From positions 1-37,371 of the forward strand of contig NW_004457344.1 of NCBI RefSeq assembly GCF_000313135.1: 37,371 bases of DNA. The letters run 5' to 3'. The translations under genes and the position numbers were made by a program. Each line of letters begins with the position of its first letter. The stretch's first letter is position 1. Shown here one piece after another: positions 32,201 through 37,371 of this stretch. Origin of the DNA: Acanthamoeba castellanii str. Neff (Eukaryota > Discosea > Longamoebia > Acanthamoebidae). The notes under the pieces are model-generated. The model was not told the DNA's origin. It ran no database searches and saw nothing but the letters and a program-made list of their open reading frames with translations.

Positions 32201-34038
32201 CGACTTCCGGGTCGTGGAGAAGTACAACTACTTCCAAATCAAGCGATGGGCCATCGGTGCGCTTCTTCTTCCTTTCGTTGTGTGTGTGTGTGTGTGTGTG
32301 TGTGGCGCTGACGAGTGTTGTGGTTGACAGGCCAAGGCGTGGTGGGACTCGACTTCGGACCCTATCGAGACAAGGGCCTCCTGAAGCTGTCGACGGACCG
32401 AAGCGAGGAGATCGGCCTCCTGCTCACCGAGTACATCAACGTCATCAAGACCCAGATCGACAAGAAGAAGGAGACCGGCGGCGGCGGCGGCAACGGCTCG
32501 ATGGGGCCGCGCGGGGGCATGCCGCAGGTGAGCGGGCTGCGCGACGAGGCCGAGGCCGGGAGCGCCGACGTACTGCCGCCGCCGGTGATGATGCGCGCCA
32601 CGATGCGCCCGTCGGCAGCGTCGCCGGGGTCGCCGTCGCTGGGGTCGTCGCCGTCGTCGCCCTATCGGTCGCCCGCCATGCCCATGGCCGCGCCTGCCTC
32701 ACCGCGTGGCCACTCCGTCTACTCCGCGTCTGCACAAACCGCACTGGTCCCATTTCCCTCTCATCCGCACGCCCACGCGCACGACCACACACACACACAA
32801 CGACTGACTTCAATTTTTGGTTGGCTTCGTACAGCCGCCGCGCTTCACGCAAGTGGCGCTACATCCAAAGGCCGGTAACGTCCTGCCGCCTCGCCCACCG
32901 CCTCGCGCAGGCGGAGGGGCAGGAGACGCGACCATCGCGGGCGGCTCGTCGTCCCCCCTGCCGGCCACGTCGCCCTTCTCCTCCTCCTCCTTCCCCTCCA
33001 GCTCGCCCCTCTCCTCCACGCCGTCGCCCTCCACCTCCCCCTCGTACAGTACCATGTCGTCGCCGCCCCTGGGCACGTCGCCCTCGGGCGCTCCGCCGGT
33101 GGCGGCGCGACGACCCACCCCGCCGAGGCCGCCTTTCCCCGTGGCGTCGTTCGGCGAGCCTGCAGCGCCCGCGTCGGAGTTGAATATTTCGGTGTCGGCG
33201 CCGCCGTTCTCGCCCTACGCGCCGGCGCCGGCGGTGGCGACGGGCGGCGGCCCGAGAACGGCTACATCGCTGTCGCACTCGGCGCCGGCCAAGGTGCTGC
33301 CGCCCGTGCCGCGCAAAGTGCTGCCGCTCCCGCCCGCAGCCGCGCAGTCACCACCGACGGTCGCGGTCGATGCGCCGCGACGGCCCAGCACCGAGGAGTC
33401 GACCAGCAACAACGATGGCGGCGGCGGCTCGGCCGACAACCTTGACGGCGGCGACGGTGAGGACGCGCCCCTGCGCCCACCCCGGCCCGCTCGCCCCATT
33501 CAAAAGTACGCTTTCAACACCTCACCTGCTCTTTCGGCGTTGAATGGGCGTGGCTGACCGCCTGGTGTTGCGCGTGTGTGTGGGTGCAGGCCTCGCGTGC
33601 CCGACTTCCTGAACCAGCCCGTCGCGCCTCCGCGCACCTCGTACCGCAAGTCGCGGAAGGGCGGCAGCGTCATCGGCAGCCCTTACTCAGGTACCATCTC
33701 GCACAAGAGCGCGCGTGGCATTGGCGTGTGTTGCGTGCGGCGTGTGGCATAGGCGTGTGTCGCGTGTGCGGTGTGTGGCGAGAAAGTGGAGAGTGAAAAT
33801 GATCGTATTGCATTGTACGCGATGGCGAGCAGGAGCGACGATCCGCGTGAGCCGGCGAGGGCAGCGACCGGGTGTGGGCGACAGCGGAGAGTTCGGATCG
33901 TCGGACGAAGATGGCGGCATCAACTCACCCTCCGACCTGCCCTTCCTCGACGCCGAACTGCCGCCCATCCCCACCGTGCCGCCCCGCAACCGGCCCTCAC
34001 CCCCGGTACCCCCGCGCGAGAAGAAGGCCGCCGTGTAA
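29210..34038 (+). CDS. RapGAP-domain protein with talin-F3/FERM-C-like domain and proline-rich tail
   Basis: Predicted GTPase-activating protein for Rap small GTPases. About 17 exons; those checked join in frame. The N-terminal region (29210-30540) includes [20 protein letters not shown] and [13 protein letters not shown], as in Rap1GAP-type proteins. The RapGAP domain (about 30621-31780) has [63 protein letters not shown], and [16 protein letters not shown], which carries the catalytic Asn thumb. FNHVFIVV and [13 protein letters not shown] follow. After a short basic linker, 32083-32470 encodes a PTB-like fold resembling the talin F3 lobe: [18 protein letters not shown], then [10 protein letters not shown] and [14 protein letters not shown]. 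The rest (about 32480-34038) is Pro/Ser/Ala-rich low complexity with PxxP runs, such as [11 protein letters not shown] and [16 protein letters not shown], that could bind SH3 domains. The domain order suggests control of adhesion or cytoskeleton through Rap; this is inference. Confidence 0.87.
29795..29820 (+). repeat. (GT)n tract abutting a 3' splice site in the RapGAP gene
   Basis: A pure GT run ends directly at the AG acceptor (29821-29822) with no intervening pyrimidine tract. Similar TG-rich introns occur in this gene at about 31210-31280, 32015-32065 and 32280-32304. Confidence 0.85.
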
Positions 34039-34115
34039 GTAGCTAAATATGACAACAAATACAACAATCGCGTGAACGAGAACACACCGCGTAGCGCGTG
34101 GTGACCGGCGGGTGT

Positions 34116-37100
34116 TCACTTCCAGAAATTGAGCAGACTGGTCTGCCGCCGAGGCGGCTTTCCCTCCTCGGGCTGCTGCTGCTTCGTCTTCGGCGAAGCA
34201 CGTTTGGACTTCTTCGTAGGGCTGCCCTCCTCCTCCTGCTCCTCCTGCTCATCCGCCTTCTGCTTCATGTTGGTGAGGGATCGCTTCTTGTCCGGACTCG
34301 CTCCGCTTCCTCCCGTCGATGTCGATGTCGATGTCGATGTCGATGTCGCTGTAGGGGACGTCGTCAAGGGAGGTGCGGGCAGTTTCCACTTGGCGGGAGG
34401 GGTTGGCCAGAGAGGGTGCAGCTTCCGCTCGCTGAACTCGCCATGAATAGCGAAACTCACCGTTTTCGTGAGGCACGCAGGCTTGATCTCGCCTGTGGTG
34501 TTGCGCGTAAGCAACAGCTGTGAGTGAAGAAGAAGAAGAAGCGAGGGATGTGCACCTATGAAGCGGGATGGGTGCACTGACTGCTGGCGTTCGTTGGCAT
34601 CGATGAAGGTCATGAAGAGTTCCTTCTTTGCTCTTGTCATCGCCACTGCGCCAAGCGAGAGTGAGGTGGGGGATGGCGGATGGGATAACGAGTGGTACGA
34701 TCATACCATAGAGGAGCCGCCGCTCCTCCTCAATTCCGGCATCTCCAGACTTGTGACTTGGCAGCACGTCTGCATTGCACCGCGCCACAAAGACTTTGAA
34801 GCCGCAGAGTGAGGCACAACCAAACGGTTGAAATAATAATCATAATACTAATAATAATAATAATAAATATTTAAGAAGATGAGACACGACGAGGCGCGGT
34901 CAGGACGAACCGATGGGCCATTCCAGGCCCTTGGCCTTGTGGATGGTCATGAGAGCCACGGCCTTTCTCGTCTTCAACCGCTGCTGCTCACTTGCGCTGC
35001 AGCAAAGGAGATGTGGGCAGTCTGGGTGAGCTAGTGATGGGGATGACAATGATGACGCTGATGATGAAAGGCTCATAGCATGCATGTGCGTACCTGCTAT
35101 CGTCGTTGTCCTTGTCCGGACTGATCGACTCGATGAAGTCCCTGATGTGATCGGTGCTGGACTCTGGACTCTGAAAGGAGCGGGCAAGCGCCACCAGCTC
35201 GCTCACGTTCTGCTCTTTGGCCCGTCCTTCGTCATGCGCAATCTCCCCCTCCTTCATCACTTCCTTTTTTCTTTTGTTTCCGCTTCTTCCTTCTCGTCGA
35301 TGTCCGTGTCCTTCTCCTCCGCCTTCTCCTTTGCTTTCTTCTTCTTCTTCTCATTCTCCTTGTTTAGCCGTTGGTCGAGCTTGTAGAGATGCTGGCGGTA
35401 GTTGATGCCATCGAGAATGTAGGTGATGGCGGCTTGCAGCCCCTCGGGGCCTCCTCGGCCGGCGCAATCTCGCAGGCCCTGGACCAGGCTCATGAACCGG
35501 CCCAGCGATTTCCTCCACGCAGCTCCGCCACCACCACCGCCACCGCCTTTCTTACTTGTCATCACCTTCTTCTTGCTACCAGAGTACTTTGGTTGCTCTG
35601 CTTCGCCGTTACCGCCACCATTTTCCTTACTGCCGGCGTTGATGCGTTCACAGGCCGAGTGGTAGGACTCCCCCTCTTGCCTAGCTTGCTTGATATGAAG
35701 TTCGGCTTTCGGGCCGAGACCGCGCGTGGGCTTGTTGAGGACCCTGTGATCAAGGGTCAATGGTGTACATACACCAGCACTGCAGATCATGGCCTCGATT
35801 GAAGAAAGAATGGGCGTGCACTATACCGCATGAACGCGCCGTCGTCGTCTGGATTGACAGCGAGGGTCAGGTAGGCCAGTACGTCGCGCACTTCTTCCCT
35901 TTCGCCCAGGCTCTTCTCGCCCATCACAAAGAACGGAATTCCCGCCCTGGGGGGCAGAGAGAGAGAGAGAGCGAGAGAGAGAAGAGAGCAGACACCCATA
36001 GTGGTGAGCAGCAAGGAAAGCAGCTTAGAGAGCAGCAAAGAGTTACGTACTCCTGGAATTGCTTCTTCACGGCCTTGACAACGAACTGGCTTCGGTAGAG
36101 CACAGCGACATCGGCCGCAGAGACCGCGCTCGCACGCAGAATAAGTATCTTTCTGGGGTGAGAATAAGGTAGTAGGACGTTACATCATGAACGGTCAACA
36201 AGCTGTGCGTGCCACTCGCGATCCTACAGCGCCCACATTGTGCGGAAGGGAGTCAACCTTGTGATCGCTAGGGCTTCATCAAATTCGTCTCTGCATTGCA
36301 CAACCTGAACTGGATCGCCGAGGAGGTTGGTGCTCTTGATCTCCTTCTCCACTCTTGCTTCATTGTGCTTCATGTGATCGAAGGGTGAGTGCGGTGCGGT
36401 GCGGTGCGGTGCGGTGCGTGCGTGCGTGCGTGCGTGCGGTGCGAGGATTTAGTGAAAGAGAAACCTGAATGAGCGAGGCGGCTGCTTCTGTGATTCGTTG
36501 GGTGCATCTGAAGTTCTGGCTTAAATGTTTGCTCTGTGGGCATCGAGATGGGGGGAAGTGCTGTTCGAGCTCTTTGATGTATCTGGGTTCGCTTCCCTGT
36601 TGAACGCGAGAATGGGTACGGTAAGTGAGCAAGCCGTGAGCGAGCGCCGTAGTGCCGCGGCGATCTGGCGACAAAGGTGTACGCCGTACCTGAAAGCCGA
36701 AGATGCACTGGTCATCGTCGCCCACAACAGTGAGGCGGCCAGATTCGTGTCCCAGAAGCTTGAGCACAAGCTCAAGCTGCTTGCAGTTGGTGTCCTGAAA
36801 GGGGCGTTGTTCGTTGCCTTAGAACCCAAGCACCACGGCCAACGGGGGTCAAACCTGGAATTCATCGACGAGTATGTAGCGGTACTGCCCCCTGTGCTGC
36901 TCCAGCACCTCGGGTGACTCTTCCCACAGTTTCAATGTGAGGTTGATCATGTCGGCAAAGTCGATCTGGGGCAGCAGTGGCGGAGAGGATCAATCACAAT
37001 CAACATTGAAGCAAAGAAGGTAGTGGCATGTGTAAGATCACTTAGCTGCAGTACCTTGTGCTCTTTGTTCAGCATGACCTCATACTGGGTTAACACGTAC

Positions 37101-37371
37101 TGGTACTCACCGGCGTATTTGCCGGGCTTGCTAAGCCTGGTCTTGTTCAGCCAGTTCTGCATCTCCTTCAGCTGTGGGTGGTTGTCCCCCTTGGCTGCTG
37201 TCTTGCCTCTCTGCGCATCGTACTCGTTCAGCAGCTTGTTAACTGCCGTCCTCTGCACCGACTCACGGCCGAAGAGTCAGCCCACATCACACCAAAGACC
37301 TTAGATGCAGAATTGACACCACCACGGAAACCGACTGCACAACCTGTTGGCTCTGGCTGCACACGCTGATG
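34116..37371 (-). CDS. SF1 DNA helicase, UvrD/Srs2-like, with C-terminal PIP box (5' part outside window)
   Basis: Predicted 3'-5' DNA helicase of the UvrD/PcrA/Rep/Srs2 group, acting in repair and control of recombination. The window holds the C-terminal two thirds; Walker A lies beyond 37371. Seen in order: IDFADMINLTLKLWEE, ILVDEFQDTN (motif II, completed across an intron), LTVVGDDDQCIFGFQ (motif III, about 36690-36735), LSQNFRCTQRI (motif IV, about 36500), AADVAVLYRSQ, EREEVRDVLAYLTLAVNPDD, VALMTIHKAKGLEW (motif V, about 34920-34960), and EEERRLLYVAMTRAKKEL (motif VI, across the intron before 34646). A Gly/Lys/Glu-rich insert (about 35260-35660) enlarges subdomain 2B. The C-terminal tail is Ser/Thr/Lys-rich and ends QTSLLNFWK, a consensus PCNA-interacting peptide (QxxLxxFW). 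Srs2 also binds PCNA by its C-terminus, which favours an Srs2-like role, though orthology is unproven. Confidence 0.85.
34316..34351 (-). repeat. In-frame hexanucleotide repeat in helicase tail
   Basis: Tandem GATGTC units on the + strand (GACATC on the gene strand) fall within the coding C-terminal exon. In the coding frame they give an alternating Ser-Thr run (TSTSTSTSTST) in the disordered tail. Length changes here would stay in frame. Confidence 0.8.
36388..36442 (-). repeat. GTGCG pentamer and GTGC tetramer repeats in helicase intron
   Basis: A run of GTGCG units changes to GTGC units and back to GTGCG within about 50 bp, all inside the intron after the motif IV exon. The switch in period looks like slippage from a shared seed. 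Confidence 0.85.

Noticed and set aside
31669..33183. 504-codon Arg/Pro-rich plus frame across the RapGAP gene
   Set aside because: It runs out of frame with the RapGAP and talin-F3-like coding exons, reads through introns, and its Arg/Pro bias is what an off-frame reading of GC-rich DNA gives.

Overview
The window is eukaryotic nuclear DNA, GC-rich, compact and very intron-dense, with short (about 50-150 bp) mostly GT-AG introns, many of them full of TG/AC repeats. Gene content (class V-like myosin, RapGAP with a talin-like domain, PPR protein, GT8 transferase, papain-family protein, UFM1, TIM10, SAGA subunit) and the base composition suggest an amoebozoan, most likely Acanthamoeba or a close relative. 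The organism call is an inference; no rRNA or organellar marker is present.

Layout, left to right: (+) three-RRM CELF/Bruno-like RNA-binding protein (72-1995); (-) long class V-like myosin with IQ motifs, charged helix, coiled coil and dilute (DIL) tail (2604-10936); (+) 4HBT_3-type acyl-CoA thioesterase (11280-12606); (+) GNAT acetyltransferase (12807-13393); (+) family A DNA polymerase of phage type in 17 exons (13481-17295); (-) GT8 glycosyltransferase with a membrane anchor (17362-19415); (+) TADA1/Ada1-like SAGA subunit (19798-20908); (+) epoxide hydrolase-like alpha/beta hydrolase (21145-22899); (-) papain-family protein whose catalytic Cys is Gly (22992-24478); (+) TIM10-like mitochondrial chaperone (24693-25083); (-) UFM1 (25139-25549); (+) PPR protein (25736-28583); (+) RapGAP with a talin-F3-like domain and proline-rich tail (29210-34038); (-) SF1 UvrD/Srs2-like helicase with a C-terminal PCNA-binding motif, cut by the window end (34116-37371).

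These are ordinary, independently transcribed nuclear genes, not an operon. Neighbours are packed tightly, with convergent stop codons as little as 55-66 bp apart and divergent start codons as little as about 190 bp apart. Where splice junctions were worked out, the exons join in frame and restore family motifs across the junctions. That is the main evidence for the gene models.

The most unusual items are the heavily intronised phage-type DNA polymerase with all polymerase catalytic residues kept, the Cys-to-Gly papain homologue, the UFM1 start codon apparently split by an intron (AT|G), the RapGAP plus talin-F3-like domain combination, and two likely GC-AG introns.
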